From Acidovorax sp. (GTDB lineage: Bacteria; Pseudomonadota; Gammaproteobacteria; Burkholderiales; Burkholderiaceae_C): a DNA stretch of 64,000 bases. A program made the position numbers and the translations under genes. The stretch is from positions 62,001 through 126,000 of the forward strand of contig JAITLO010000018.1 in assembly GCA_031277855.1 (NCBI GenBank), in the 5' to 3' direction. Position 1 is the first letter of the stretch, and every line of letters starts with the position of its first letter. This document shows positions 1-9,361 of the stretch, one piece after another. The notes beneath the pieces were generated by a model, which searched no databases, was not told the origin of the DNA, and worked only from the letters and a program-made list of their open reading frames with translations.

Positions 1-119
1 TGCAGCTGGCTCCGGGCTTTCTCGTTTTTGCACGGGTTCGCATACACAGGCCTAATTTCTGTTGCAATCACGGCTGGCAAGATATCCGTAGATTCATCAG
101 AAAAAGGGTGCATACCAAT

Positions 120-3100
120 ATGCAGGTGCAAATTTGGCGCAGCGCAAAGCTGTGGCGCAGCTTGGCTTGGGTCTTGGCGGCTGTGCTGGCGTTGTGGGTG
201 CTGGCGTGGTTGAGCTTTCCCTGGGCCGCTCGGCAACTCCTAGAGAAACAGGGCTCGAAGGCGCTGGGCAGACCGTTGTCCGTAGGCAAGGTGGAGTTCT
301 CGCCCTGGTCCATGGAGTTGACGCTGCGCGATGTGGCGCTGGCAGGGGCCGATGGCCAAAGCGAGCCCCAGGTTTCCATAGGGCGCATATATATAGATGC
401 AGAGCTGTCTTCTCTACTGCGCTGGGGGCCTGTGGCGGATGCCATCCAGGTGGACTCTCCGCATATCCGTCTGACCCAGCTCGCCCCTGGCAAGCTGGAT
501 ATTCAGGACATTCTCGAAAAGCTCCAAAGCGATAAGCCCGAGGAAAGCAGCAGCGAGCTGCCGCGCTTTGCGCTGTACAACATCGAGATCAGCGATGGTC
601 AACTGGCCTTCAAGGACGAGGTGGCAGGGGCCGAGCATCTGCTCAAGGATTTGCAGCTGAAGCTGCCCTTTGTCAGCAGCCTGCCCTCCAAGCGCCAGGT
701 GCATGTGGCGCCGGAGCTGTCGTTTGATCTCAATGGCAGCCGTTTTGCCAGCGAGGCCCAGAGCACGCCGTTTGCCCAGGACCGCAAGACCTCGGCCACG
801 CTGACGGTGAAGGACCTGGATCTCAAGCCCTATCTGCCGTATTGGCCCGCCAGCCTGCCGCTCAAGCTGCAAGACGCTGTGCTGCAGGCCAAGGTGGATG
901 TGGCGTTTGAACAGCAGACCGATGCCATGGTGCGCCTGAGCGGCCATGTGCGTGCCGAAGCCGCCAAGCTGCAGGACCTGGCCGGCCAGGACTGGCTGCA
1001 GTGGGAGGCGCTGGATATTGACCTGGCCGATGTGCAACCGCTGACAGGGCGGGTCTTGCTGGGGCGTGTCAGCCTGCAAAAGCCCTCGCTGGCTTTGCGG
1101 CTGGATGCCAAAGGCCAGTTGCTGCAGTTTCCGGAGCAGCCCAAGGCGCCAGCACAGGCTGAACCGGTAGTTGATGCCGCGGCCGCTGCAAAGCCTGAGG
1201 CCGAAGCGGCGACGCCTGCACCCGCAGCGCCCACGCCCTGGAAGATCGAGGTCGCCAACTGGGAGGTGCAGCAAGGCCATATCAGCTGGAGCGATGCCAC
1301 GGTGCGCCCGGCTGCCGAGGTGGCGGTGCGCGATCTGAACCTGTCGGGCAGCCATGTGACCTGGCCCATGCTGGCGGACAGCCAGTTTCAGGGCCGTCTG
1401 GCCCTGGCCGGTTACGAAGGTGCCTCCCATGCGCGCCTGTCTGGCCATGGCACGCTGGAGCGCGGCCAGTTGGGTCTGGAATTGGATGGCGTGCCGTTTG
1501 AAGTGGGCCGCGCCTACGTCTCGCAATTTCTGCAACCGGTGTTGCGCGCGCGTGCCGATGGCGTGGCCGGGCTGGCATGGGACCGAGGCCACCTGGCGGC
1601 CGTGGTGCCGCAGCTGTCCGTGCGCAATCTGAACTTGGGTGAAGAAAAAGCCCCGCTGGCGGCCTGGAAGCAGCTGACGGTGGAAAACGCCCGCATCGAT
1701 ATGACGCAGCGCACGGTGCATACCGAGCTGCTGCAGCTGGATGCACCCCAGATCAAGTTGTCGCGTGACGCCAAGGGCCAGTGGATGTACGAGTCCTGGC
1801 TGCGCAAGGCTCCGGTGCAGCAGGTGGCGGCCAGCCGAGGCGCCCAGGCCGCACCCCGTACGGCCGAGCCGGCCTGGGCCGTGCTGGCGCAGCACACCCG
1901 TATTCGCGATGGTGTGGTGTTGCTGGAAGACGGCCAGACCGTGCGCCCGGTGCGCATGGGCCTGAGCGGGCTGAATCTGGACGTGCAGGGCCTGGACAGC
2001 CGCCTGGGCAAGCAGCCCATTGTGGTCAAGTTGCAGACCCGTGTGCAGGCGGTCAATGCCCGCGGCCTGCTGCGCGCAGGCAAGAACGATGGTCAGCTGG
2101 ACTTCAACGGCCAGCTGCAGATGGCGCCGCACCTGGCGGCAGAAGGCAAGTTCAAGGCCAAGCGCTTGCCGCTGCACCTGTTTGAAAGCTATCTGGATGG
2201 CGTGGCCAATATGCGTCTGCGCTCTGCCTATGCCGGCTTTGACGGCCGGGTGCGCTATGCCGACCAGGGCAAGGGCCCCCAGGTTCTGGTCCAAGGCCAG
2301 GCCGGCTTGCAAGATGTCTATGTGCAAACCGTGCACCGCACGGGCACGGCCGAGAAAACCACCATGGAAGCCGGGGAAGACCTGCTGCGCTGGAAACAGC
2401 TGCAGCTGAGCGGTCTGGCCGTGGACATGCAGCCGGGCAAGCCGCTGTCGGTGCAGGTGCAAAAAACCGCGCTGCGCAGCTTTTTTGCCCGGGTGGTGGT
2501 GCAGCCCAATGGCCGTCTGAATCTGCAGGATTTGGCAGGTGCTCCCGAAAGCGCAGCAGCTGCTGCAGATGCACAGCCAAATGCAGATGCGAAACCATCT
2601 GAAAGCAACACAGCATCTGCACAGCTTGCTCCTGCAGATGTAGCGCCCGATCCCATGGCGCCGCGCATTGTTGTGGGGCCTGTGGAGCTGTCTGATGGAA
2701 CTATCAAGTTCTCGGACTTCTTCATCCAGCCCAACTACACAGCCGATCTGACCCAGCTCTCCGGCTCGCTCAGCGCTTTCTCATCGGTGGCGCCGGCTGC
2801 GGGGCAGCCGCCCGAGATGGCCGATCTGGTGCTCAAAGGCCTGGCCCAATCCACGGCCAGCCTGGATGTGTCGGGCAAGCTCAATCCGCTGGTGAAGCCG
2901 CTGGCGCTGGACATCACCGCCAAGGTGCGCGACCTGGAGCTGCCGCCGCTGACCCCCTATGCCGTCAAATACGCCGGTCACGGCATTGAGCGCGGCAAGC
3001 TCAGCGTGGATGTGCACTACGAGGTCAAGCCCGACGGCATGCTCACGGCCAGCAACAATCTGGTGCTGCACCAGCTGACCTTTGGCGACGCGGTGCAGGG

Positions 3101-3836
3101 CGCTCCGGCCTCGTTGCCGGTCAAACTGGCCGTGGCACTGTTGGCTGACCGCAACGGGGTGATCGATATCGACCTGCCGATCAGCGGCTCGCTCAACGAC
3201 CCGCAGTTCCGTCTCGGCCCGGTGATCTTCAAGGTCATTGGCAACCTGATCCTCAAGGCCGTCACCGCGCCGTTCTCGTTGTTGGCCGGCATGTTCAGCG
3301 GAGATGACCAGGGCGGCGGCGGTGATGTGAAGTTCCCCGCCGGGGTTGCCACGCTGGATGCGGCGGCCAAGACGCAGCTGGAGAAGATTGCCAAGTCGCT
3401 CAAGGACAAGCCTGCGCTCAAGCTCACGGTGGCCGGCAGTGCCTCCACCAAGCTCGATGCCCAGGGTTGGCAGGCCGCACGGCTGGAGGCCCAGATTGCC
3501 CAACGCGGCAAAGACGGTGAATATGATGCGGTGCTGAGCGACAAGGAGCGCGAAAGCCGCCTCAAGTCCATCTACCGCAAGGCCTCCATCGACAAGCCCC
3601 GCAACATGGTGGGGTTGAGCAAGGCCTTGCCGCCCGACGAGATGCGCAAGCTGCTGGTCGAACAGCTGCCGTTGCCGGCGACTGCCATGCAGGAGCTGGC
3701 TGTGGCGCGGGCCATGGCTGTGCGCAGCTACCTGGCAGAACAAGGCATTGATATGGCCCGTTTGTTCCTGGGGAATTCCAAGGCAGATGGCAAGGATGCC
3801 GAGGCAAAAGCCCAGTTGAGTCTGGCAGTTCAGTGA
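120..3836 (+). CDS. DUF748 / AsmA-like envelope protein
   Basis: Very large protein (1238 residues) with one N-terminal membrane helix at about residues 14-34 and a long remainder that should lie in the periplasm. The body has the repetitive beta-rich character of DUF748/AsmA-like proteins, broken by two Ala/Pro-rich linkers near residues 340-375 and 810-850. Near residue 1070 a stretch with the pattern of an OmpA-like fold begins (PAGVATLDAAAKTQLEKIA), ending in a charged tail. The family is linked to lipid transport or outer-membrane homeostasis, so an envelope role is inferred. The ATG at 120 is preferred because AAGGG lies about 11 bases upstream; an in-frame GTG at 108 has no spaced ribosome site. 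Confidence 0.85.
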   Translation: MQVQIWRSAKLWRSLAWVLAAVLALWVLAWLSFPWAARQLLEKQGSKALGRPLSVGKVEFSPWSMELTLRDVALAGADGQSEPQVSIGRIYIDAELSSLLRWGPVADAIQVDSPHIRLTQLAPGKLDIQDILEKLQSDKPEESSSELPRFALYNIEISDGQLAFKDEVAGAEHLLKDLQLKLPFVSSLPSKRQVHVAPELSFDLNGSRFASEAQSTPFAQDRKTSATLTVKDLDLKPYLPYWPASLPLKLQDAVLQAKVDVAFEQQTDAMVRLSGHVRAEAAKLQDLAGQDWLQWEALDIDLADVQPLTGRVLLGRVSLQKPSLALRLDAKGQLLQFPEQPKAPAQAEPVVDAAAAAKPEAEAATPAPAAPTPWKIEVANWEVQQGHISWSDATVRPAAEVAVRDLNLSGSHVTWPMLADSQFQGRLALAGYEGASHARLSGHGTLERGQLGLELDGVPFEVGRAYVSQFLQPVLRARADGVAGLAWDRGHLAAVVPQLSVRNLNLGEEKAPLAAWKQLTVENARIDMTQRTVHTELLQLDAPQIKLSRDAKGQWMYESWLRKAPVQQVAASRGAQAAPRTAEPAWAVLAQHTRIRDGVVLLEDGQTVRPVRMGLSGLNLDVQGLDSRLGKQPIVVKLQTRVQAVNARGLLRAGKNDGQLDFNGQLQMAPHLAAEGKFKAKRLPLHLFESYLDGVANMRLRSAYAGFDGRVRYADQGKGPQVLVQGQAGLQDVYVQTVHRTGTAEKTTMEAGEDLLRWKQLQLSGLAVDMQPGKPLSVQVQKTALRSFFARVVVQPNGRLNLQDLAGAPESAAAAADAQPNADAKPSESNTASAQLAPADVAPDPMAPRIVVGPVELSDGTIKFSDFFIQPNYTADLTQLSGSLSAFSSVAPAAGQPPEMADLVLKGLAQSTASLDVSGKLNPLVKPLALDITAKVRDLELPPLTPYAVKYAGHGIERGKLSVDVHYEVKPDGMLTASNNLVLHQLTFGDAVQGAPASLPVKLAVALLADRNGVIDIDLPISGSLNDPQFRLGPVIFKVIGNLILKAVTAPFSLLAGMFSGDDQGGGGDVKFPAGVATLDAAAKTQLEKIAKSLKDKPALKLTVAGSASTKLDAQGWQAARLEAQIAQRGKDGEYDAVLSDKERESRLKSIYRKASIDKPRNMVGLSKALPPDEMRKLLVEQLPLPATAMQELAVARAMAVRSYLAEQGIDMARLFLGNSKADGKDAEAKAQLSLAVQ

Positions 3837-3987
3837 TTCGCTGGGGCTGTGCGGCAATAAAGGGGAAAATACCCGTCTTGGCCGCGCCAGCTCCCTGCGC
3901 ACGCTCGGCCCCGTTCTCAGGCCCCGTACGCGGAAAGCGTGCGGGGCATTCACATAAACATGAACCAACTTTTTTTGAAGCAGAAAA

Positions 3988-6570
3988 ATGTCTGAAGCCC
4001 CAGAAGTGAACCCGACCCCGGCCAAAACCCCCGAGGCCCACCCGTTGGATGCGGTGACTGGCGGTGCTTTTTCTGCAGAAACATCGGGTGACCGTGCAGC
4101 CCGCCTGCGTGAATGGCTGGCCACTGCGCCTGCGCTGGATGTGCTGCAGGAAGTGCTCAAGGAAATGAATGTGCGCGACAAGGGCGCTGCCCGTGTGGTA
4201 CGCGAGCGCCTGGACGAGCTGCGCCGCGCCAAGGACCAGGACGCCATTGCCGTGGAATGGGTGGAAAAAGCCCAGGCCCTGCTGGCCCAGCCCACCTTGA
4301 ACATGGCTGACGCCGCTGCCTGGCAGCGTGAAGCCGCCAAGGCCGGTGCACCGCTGTCGCGCGAGCCGCTGGCGGGCTACAAGGCCCAGTTGGCCGAGCG
4401 CATCAAGGCCGCCGAAGACCTGCAGCACCGCGTGCAAGTGCAAAAAGAAGCCGCCGTGCTGCTGTCCCAGCGCATCGAAGTGCTGTCTACCAAGTCGTGG
4501 AAAGACGCTGCCGCCGTGCAGCAGGCCTTGAGCACCGACGTGGCACGCTGGCAAGAACAGGCCCAGGCGCTGACCGAAGACGCCGCCTGGCCTAGCCTGG
4601 ATGCCCGTCTGGCACAGCAGCTGACCGGCTCGCGCGAGCAGCTGAACGTGGTGTGGGAGGCTTTCAGCTCCGCATTGGCCGCTACCCAGGCCGCTGCCGA
4701 GAATGCCGAAGCCGCCTTGCCCACCGTGCCCGTGTGGGCTGATGAAATCCGTGTGGGCCGTGGCCTGCCGACCGAGCTGGCCGCAGAGGCGCCTGCCGCC
4801 AAACCAGCCAAGGGCGAGGCCCCCATCAAGGCAGCCGCCGTGGTACTGCAGGCCGCTCAGGCCCTGCAAGCGCTGCTGGAAGGCAGCGAAGACAAGACCG
4901 CCGCCATCGCCGGTTTGCGTGCTGCTTTGCGCCAGCACGGCCGCGCGCTGGACGCCGATGTGCTGCAGCAAATGGATGCCCTCCTGGTGCAGGCCGGTGA
5001 TGCCCGTGGCTGGAAGCCCCAGGCCGTGGATGCCGAGCGCGAAGCCCTGGTAGCCAAGGCCAAGGCCTTGCTGGAGCGCCCCGAAGGCCAGACCCTGGGC
5101 GGCCGCAAGGTGCAGGAATCGCTGCGTCAGCTGCGCGAGCAGTGGAAGCAGCTGGACCAGGGTGCCGCACCCAACCACGGTCTGTGGAAGCAGTTTGACG
5201 AGGCCTGCAACACTGCCTACAAGGTAGTGGAAGGCTGGCTGGACAAGCTGCGCAGCGAGTCGGCTGAGCACAAGGCCTCCCGCTCTGCCTTGATTGAAGA
5301 GCTGCGTGCCTGGGGCCAGTCGGTCAAGGACAGCCAGGACTGGAAGAGCATGGCCCGCAGCCTGCGTCAGTTTGCCGAACGCTGGCGCGAAGGCGGCCAT
5401 GTGGGCGAGAAGCTGTATGCCGAGCTGCAGCAGCAATGGCGCCAGGCCATGGGTGAAGCAGAAGCTCCGCTGCAAAAGGCCCAGCAGGCCAGCTTGCAGC
5501 GCCGCCACGCCATGATTGAAGAGGCGCAGGCCCTGGGCAATGCTCCGGCCTTGCAGATCGCCGCCATCAAGGCGTTGCAGCAGCGCTGGCAGGCCGAAGC
5601 CCAGGAAGTGCCTGTGGACCGCCGCCAGGAACAAAAGCTGTGGGATGCTTTCCGCAAGCCGCTGGATGAGGCCTTCAGCCGCAAGTCTGTGGAGCGTGGC
5701 GAGCGCGGTGAGCGTGGCCGTGCCGCCGTGAACCCCGCCACATTGAGCGTCCATGACCGTGCCGTTCTGGAAGCATCTCAGCAGCTGGAAGCGGCCAATG
5801 CCGATGGCGACGTCCAGAAAATCCGTGCAGCCCTGGCTGCACTGGAAGAAGCGGTGCGCAATGCACCGGCTGCTGCTGTTGCAGATGCTGGGGCAGTCGG
5901 TGCTGAACAGCCGGCCGCCGGCGACGAGGCTGCGGCGGCCGCGCCCGCACCGGCTGTGGCCCGCCCGGTCAAGGCCGTGCGTGGTGACGACCGCCCCGGC
6001 ATGCGCAAGGAAACCACTCCTGCGCCTGCTGCACGCAAGCCAGGCCGCCCGGAGCGTGGAGGCGATCGTGGTGACCGTTTCGAGCGTGCAGACCGCGCAC
6101 CCCGTGGCCCGCGTCTGGGAGATGCCGCTTTCCGTGCCCAGCGCGATGCGGTGGAGCATGCACAGTCGGCACTGCGCAAGCTGACGGCCCAGGCCCATGG
6201 CGAGGCGCTGACCCAGCTGATGGATGCCTGGGGCCAGCGTGATGGCGCTTTGCTGCCTGCAGCGCAGGAGTTGGGCAAGCTCAGCAATGCGACGCGCAAC
6301 AACTGGCAGGCTGCGGTCTCGGGCGCTGCCAAGGGCAATGCAGCCGAGTCGCTGCTGCGCCTGGAAATGGCGGCCGATGTGCCTACGCCGGCCGATCAGC
6401 TGTCTGCCCGCCGCGCACTGCAGCTGCAACTGCTGACCAACCGCAAGGCTGCGGACCCACGTACCACCTGGGAGCAGGATGTGGCCGCGGTGCTGACCGC
6501 TGCACGCAGCGACAGCGACGCCCAGCGTCTGCAAAGCGCTCTCAAGGCTTTGCTGCGGGGCAGCAAATAA
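3988..6570 (+). CDS. DUF349 domain-containing protein
   Basis: An 860-residue, Ala/Gln/Arg-rich, mostly helical cytoplasmic protein without signal peptide or membrane segment. Several repeats carry the DUF349 pattern of W-K-x-L and regularly spaced Trp and Arg residues, for example LREQWKQLDQG near residue 390 and LQQRWQAEAQEV near 535. Two basic Arg/Gly-rich linkers (around 570 and 675-710) suggest contact with RNA or DNA. DUF349 proteins are common in betaproteobacteria, and no biochemical role is assigned here. The gene follows the DUF748 gene after 151 bases and ends before a clear terminator. Confidence 0.85.
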   Translation: MSEAPEVNPTPAKTPEAHPLDAVTGGAFSAETSGDRAARLREWLATAPALDVLQEVLKEMNVRDKGAARVVRERLDELRRAKDQDAIAVEWVEKAQALLAQPTLNMADAAAWQREAAKAGAPLSREPLAGYKAQLAERIKAAEDLQHRVQVQKEAAVLLSQRIEVLSTKSWKDAAAVQQALSTDVARWQEQAQALTEDAAWPSLDARLAQQLTGSREQLNVVWEAFSSALAATQAAAENAEAALPTVPVWADEIRVGRGLPTELAAEAPAAKPAKGEAPIKAAAVVLQAAQALQALLEGSEDKTAAIAGLRAALRQHGRALDADVLQQMDALLVQAGDARGWKPQAVDAEREALVAKAKALLERPEGQTLGGRKVQESLRQLREQWKQLDQGAAPNHGLWKQFDEACNTAYKVVEGWLDKLRSESAEHKASRSALIEELRAWGQSVKDSQDWKSMARSLRQFAERWREGGHVGEKLYAELQQQWRQAMGEAEAPLQKAQQASLQRRHAMIEEAQALGNAPALQIAAIKALQQRWQAEAQEVPVDRRQEQKLWDAFRKPLDEAFSRKSVERGERGERGRAAVNPATLSVHDRAVLEASQQLEAANADGDVQKIRAALAALEEAVRNAPAAAVADAGAVGAEQPAAGDEAAAAAPAPAVARPVKAVRGDDRPGMRKETTPAPAARKPGRPERGGDRGDRFERADRAPRGPRLGDAAFRAQRDAVEHAQSALRKLTAQAHGEALTQLMDAWGQRDGALLPAAQELGKLSNATRNNWQAAVSGAAKGNAAESLLRLEMAADVPTPADQLSARRALQLQLLTNRKAADPRTTWEQDVAAVLTAARSDSDAQRLQSALKALLRGSK

Positions 6571-6592
6571 GGTTTTGACGCGTTGACCTGAA

Positions 6593-6619
6593 AAGCCTGC
6601 AGTGATGCAGGCTTTTTTT
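6593..6619 (+). terminator. Rho-independent terminator after the DUF349 gene
   Basis: A 9-bp perfect stem AAGCCTGCA/TGCAGGCTT with a four-base loop is followed by a T run, 22 bases after the stop codon. Confidence 0.85.
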
Positions 6620-6698
6620 ATGTCTAGGGTATCTGCTAGGGCGTCCACGCCCAGCTTGGGGACAATGGCAAGACGTATCCCTCAACAAGGAGAGTCCC

Positions 6699-6953
6699 AT
6701 GCTGTTGCGTCGCTGGATGTGGATTGTTTGGCCTGCCTTTCTGGCCGCCGGGGTGATGGAAATGTTGGTTTTTGCCTTTGTCGATCCACTGGATCTGCCT
6801 CGGTTTGCTGACTGTGCCCAGACATCGCGCCTGGGGGTCTGTACCGCCGCTTTCTTTGTGTTCTGGGGCGTCACCATCATGGCTTCGGCCATGACCTGTT
6901 TGCTGGCGCTGTCGCCCCAGGAAGTCAACGGCGCGTCATCGGCATCCGCATAA
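6699..6953 (+). CDS. Small two-helix membrane protein, unknown
   Basis: An 84-residue protein with a strong ribosome site (AAGGAGAG, about 7 bases before the ATG). Two hydrophobic segments, at about residues 8-28 and 49-69, flank a short loop containing two Cys residues (DCAQTSRLGVC), which could form a disulfide if the loop is periplasmic. I do not recognise a family. It stands alone between two terminators, so it should be transcribed as a single gene. Confidence 0.7.
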   Translation: MLLRRWMWIVWPAFLAAGVMEMLVFAFVDPLDLPRFADCAQTSRLGVCTAAFFVFWGVTIMASAMTCLLALSPQEVNGASSASA

Positions 6954-6970
6954 CGCTACGGCAAGCCGGC

Positions 6971-7013
6971 CCCAAATACAAAAGCCTCCGGATGGAGGCC
7001 TTTGTATTTGGGG
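6971..7013. terminator. Long bidirectional terminator between convergent genes
   Basis: The arms CCCAAATACAAA and TTTGTATTTGGG enclose a second stem GCCTCC/GGAGGC. The near-symmetric hairpin has A-rich and T-rich flanks and can serve both the small membrane protein gene (plus) and fnr (minus), which converge here. Confidence 0.8.
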
Positions 7014-7029
7014 GCATGTGTGATGTCGA

Positions 7030-7752
7030 TTAGGCGCACTCGTGCTGGCTGTTGACGATGCGCTTGAGCCCTTCGGTGTCCAGAATGCGCACATGGCGCT
7101 GCTTGACTTCGACCAGGCCTTCTTCGACGAATTTGGAGAAGGTGCGGCTGACGGTCTCCAGCTTCAGCCCCAGGTAGCTGCCGATCTCTTCGCGCGTCAT
7201 GCGCAGCACCAGCTCGGAGGAGGAGAAGCCGCGTGCATGCAGGCGCTGCACCAGGTTCAGCACAAAGGCTGCCAGGCGCTCTTCGGCACGCATGCTGCCC
7301 AGCAGCAGCATCACACCATGCTCGCGCACGATTTCGCGGCTCATCACCTTGTGCACATGGGATTGCAGGGCGGTGACTTCGCGCGAGAGATCTTCCAGGC
7401 GATCGAAAGGCATGACGCAGACTTCGGCGTCTTCCAGTGCCACGGCATCGCAGGTGTGGTGGTCATGCACGATGCCGTCCAGGCCGATGATTTCGCCAGC
7501 CATTTGGAAGCCGGTGACCTGGTCGCGTCCATCTTCGGTGGCCACGCAGGTTTTGAAGAAACCGGTGCGTATGGCGTAGAGGGAGGTGAAGGTCTCGCCG
7601 TTGCGGAACAGAGTGCTTCCACGTTTTACTTTGCGGCGTGTGGCCACAATTTCATCAATACGTTGCAGCTGCTGCTCGTTGAGGCCGCTGGGCATGCACA
7701 GTTCGCGCAGGTTGCAATTGGAGCAGGTAACTTTGATGGGGGGGGGGGTCAT
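7030..7752 (-). CDS. fnr: Fnr-type oxygen-sensing transcription regulator (Crp/Fnr family)
   Basis: A 240-residue regulator with the features of oxygen-sensing Fnr. An N-terminal Cys cluster CSNCNLRELC (C10, C13, C19) and a fourth Cys in DHHTCDAVAL would ligate a 4Fe-4S cluster. A cyclic-nucleotide-like barrel and dimer helix follow, then a C-terminal helix-turn-helix with the recognition segment LGLKLETVSRTFSKF (E, S and R as in Fnr). It should activate or repress anaerobic genes when oxygen is low. The ATG at 7752 has AAGG about 10 bases upstream; a second in-frame ATG at 7788 would add 12 residues. Codons 2-5 contain a run of 11 C. The gene diverges from hemN. Confidence 0.9.
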   Translation of the reverse strand: MTPPPIKVTCSNCNLRELCMPSGLNEQQLQRIDEIVATRRKVKRGSTLFRNGETFTSLYAIRTGFFKTCVATEDGRDQVTGFQMAGEIIGLDGIVHDHHTCDAVALEDAEVCVMPFDRLEDLSREVTALQSHVHKVMSREIVREHGVMLLLGSMRAEERLAAFVLNLVQRLHARGFSSSELVLRMTREEIGSYLGLKLETVSRTFSKFVEEGLVEVKQRHVRILDTEGLKRIVNSQHECA

Positions 7753-7906
7753 GTTTATGACGCCTTGGGATCCCGCGGAACGGGCCATCGGACGTAATGC
7801 TGAAGGATTGTCGGGATGTGGAGCGGAGAGGGGAGAGGCTAAGGGTGGAAGGGGATTGACGCGAATGATTTGAATCAAATTGTCGCAGGTGTAGTTTGCT
7901 TGTATC

Positions 7907-7920
7907 TTGATCGGTGTCAA
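7907..7920. promoter_or_regulatory. FNR box in the fnr-hemN divergent region
   Basis: TTGATCGGTGTCAA matches the FNR consensus TTGAT-N4-ATCAA at all but one position. It lies 56-69 bases before the hemN ATG. On the minus strand its right half reads TTGACA, a perfect -35 hexamer pointing towards fnr, so binding here could control hemN and also limit fnr transcription. A separate palindrome ATTTGAATCAAAT occupies 7868-7880. Confidence 0.75.
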
Positions 7921-7975
7921 GCGTGTGTTGTCTCCCCTGGTGCACAGTGCAGTCAGCACACAAGGAATTCACACA

Positions 7976-9358
7976 ATGACCGCTGTAACGCCAGAGCTAT
8001 TGCGTCGCTATGACGTGTCTGGGCCCCGTTATACCTCCTATCCCACGGCCGATCGATTCATCGAAGCCTTTGGCGCGGGAGATTACGAGCTGGCCTTGCA
8101 ACAACGCAAACTCAATTCGGTCGCCAAGGCGCTGCCCATGTCGCTGTATGTGCACGTGCCGTTTTGCGCATCGCTGTGCTACTACTGCGCCTGCAACAAG
8201 ATCATCACCAAGCACCACGAGCGTGCGCAGACCTATTTGCAGTACCTGGAAAAAGAGGTGGCGCTGCAAGTCGCACATTGTGGTGAGGGGCAGTCTGTCA
8301 GCCAGTTGCACATAGGTGGCGGCACGCCCACGTTCTTGTCTGACAGCGAGTTGTCTCAGCTGATGACGATGCTTCGAGCGAAATTCTCCTTCGAGGCTGT
8401 AGGTGAATACTCGATCGAGATCGATCCACGCACGGTGACGCGCGAGCGCCTGCTGCACCTGGCGCGGCTGGGCTTTAACCGTCTGAGTTTCGGCGTCCAG
8501 GATTTCGATCCCGATGTCCAGAAAGCCGTGCACCGTGAGCAGCCTGCAGAGCAGGTGTTCGAGCTGGTGCAGGCCGCACGCGACATCGGCTTCCAGTCGA
8601 TCAATGTGGACCTGATTTATGGGCTGCCACGGCAAACAGCCGAGTCTTTCGACCGGACGCTGGAGCAGGTGGCCGCATTGCGCCCCGATCGCATTGCCCT
8701 GTATGCCTATGCGCATCTGCCCGAGCGCTTCAAGCCGCAGCGCCGCATCGTGACCGAGGAGTTGCCGCAGGCCGGGGACAAACTGTCCATGCTGTCGCGC
8801 TCCATCGATGCCTTTATGCAGGCCGGCTATGTCTATGTGGGCATGGACCACTTTGCCCTGCCTGATGACGCCCTGGCCATTGCCAAGCGCCAGGGGCGGC
8901 TGCACCGTAACTTCCAGGGCTATAGCACCCAACCGGATTGCGATCTGATTGCACTCGGTGTTTCGGCCATCGGCCGTGTGGGGGTGACCTACAGCCAGAA
9001 CGCCAAGACGCTGGAGGAGTACTACGACTTCCTCGATCAGGGCCAACTGCCTGTGGTGCGTGGCCTGGCCTTGAGCCGCGATGACCTGGTACGCCGCGCC
9101 GTCATCATGGCGCTGATGTGCCAGGGCGAGGTGTTGTTCGAGCCCATGAGCCAGGCATGGCTGCTGGACTTCCAGAGCTACTTCGCCAATGAGCTGGAGC
9201 TGCTGGAGTCACAGGCCCAGCAGGGACTGGTGGAAATACGCAGCGACGGCGTGCGTGTCACCTCCAAGGGCTGGTTCTTTGTGCGCGGAGTGGCCATGGT
9301 GTTTGACCGGCATTTGCAGGCCGGCAAGAACCGGGCGCGTTTTTCCCGGATCATCTAG
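7976..9358 (+). CDS. hemN: Oxygen-independent coproporphyrinogen III dehydrogenase
   Basis: Radical-SAM enzyme of 460 residues that oxidatively decarboxylates coproporphyrinogen III to protoporphyrinogen IX without oxygen. The motif HVPFCASLCYYCACNK near residue 60 supplies the three cluster cysteines plus the extra C typical of true HemN. The N-terminal RYDVSGPRYTSYPTADRF and the later GGGTPTFLS and DLIYGLP segments are also typical of HemN. The ATG at 7976 has AAGGA nine bases upstream. Its placement behind an FNR box and opposite fnr agrees with anaerobic induction; ferrochelatase of the same pathway is at the right end of the window. Confidence 0.95.
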   Translation: MTAVTPELLRRYDVSGPRYTSYPTADRFIEAFGAGDYELALQQRKLNSVAKALPMSLYVHVPFCASLCYYCACNKIITKHHERAQTYLQYLEKEVALQVAHCGEGQSVSQLHIGGGTPTFLSDSELSQLMTMLRAKFSFEAVGEYSIEIDPRTVTRERLLHLARLGFNRLSFGVQDFDPDVQKAVHREQPAEQVFELVQAARDIGFQSINVDLIYGLPRQTAESFDRTLEQVAALRPDRIALYAYAHLPERFKPQRRIVTEELPQAGDKLSMLSRSIDAFMQAGYVYVGMDHFALPDDALAIAKRQGRLHRNFQGYSTQPDCDLIALGVSAIGRVGVTYSQNAKTLEEYYDFLDQGQLPVVRGLALSRDDLVRRAVIMALMCQGEVLFEPMSQAWLLDFQSYFANELELLESQAQQGLVEIRSDGVRVTSKGWFFVRGVAMVFDRHLQAGKNRARFSRII

Positions 9359-9361
9359 CCC

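Noticed and set aside
414..2462. Long open frame on the minus strand across the DUF748 gene
   Set aside because: It is the GC-rich antisense shadow of a clear plus-strand gene, with low-complexity His/Gln-rich translation and no ribosome site or family.
3562..6648. A 1028-codon open frame on the minus strand opposite the DUF349 gene
   Set aside because: Its translation is a Leu/Gly/His-rich mirror of the plus-strand gene with no domain; the plus-strand frame carries the DUF349 repeats and a terminator.
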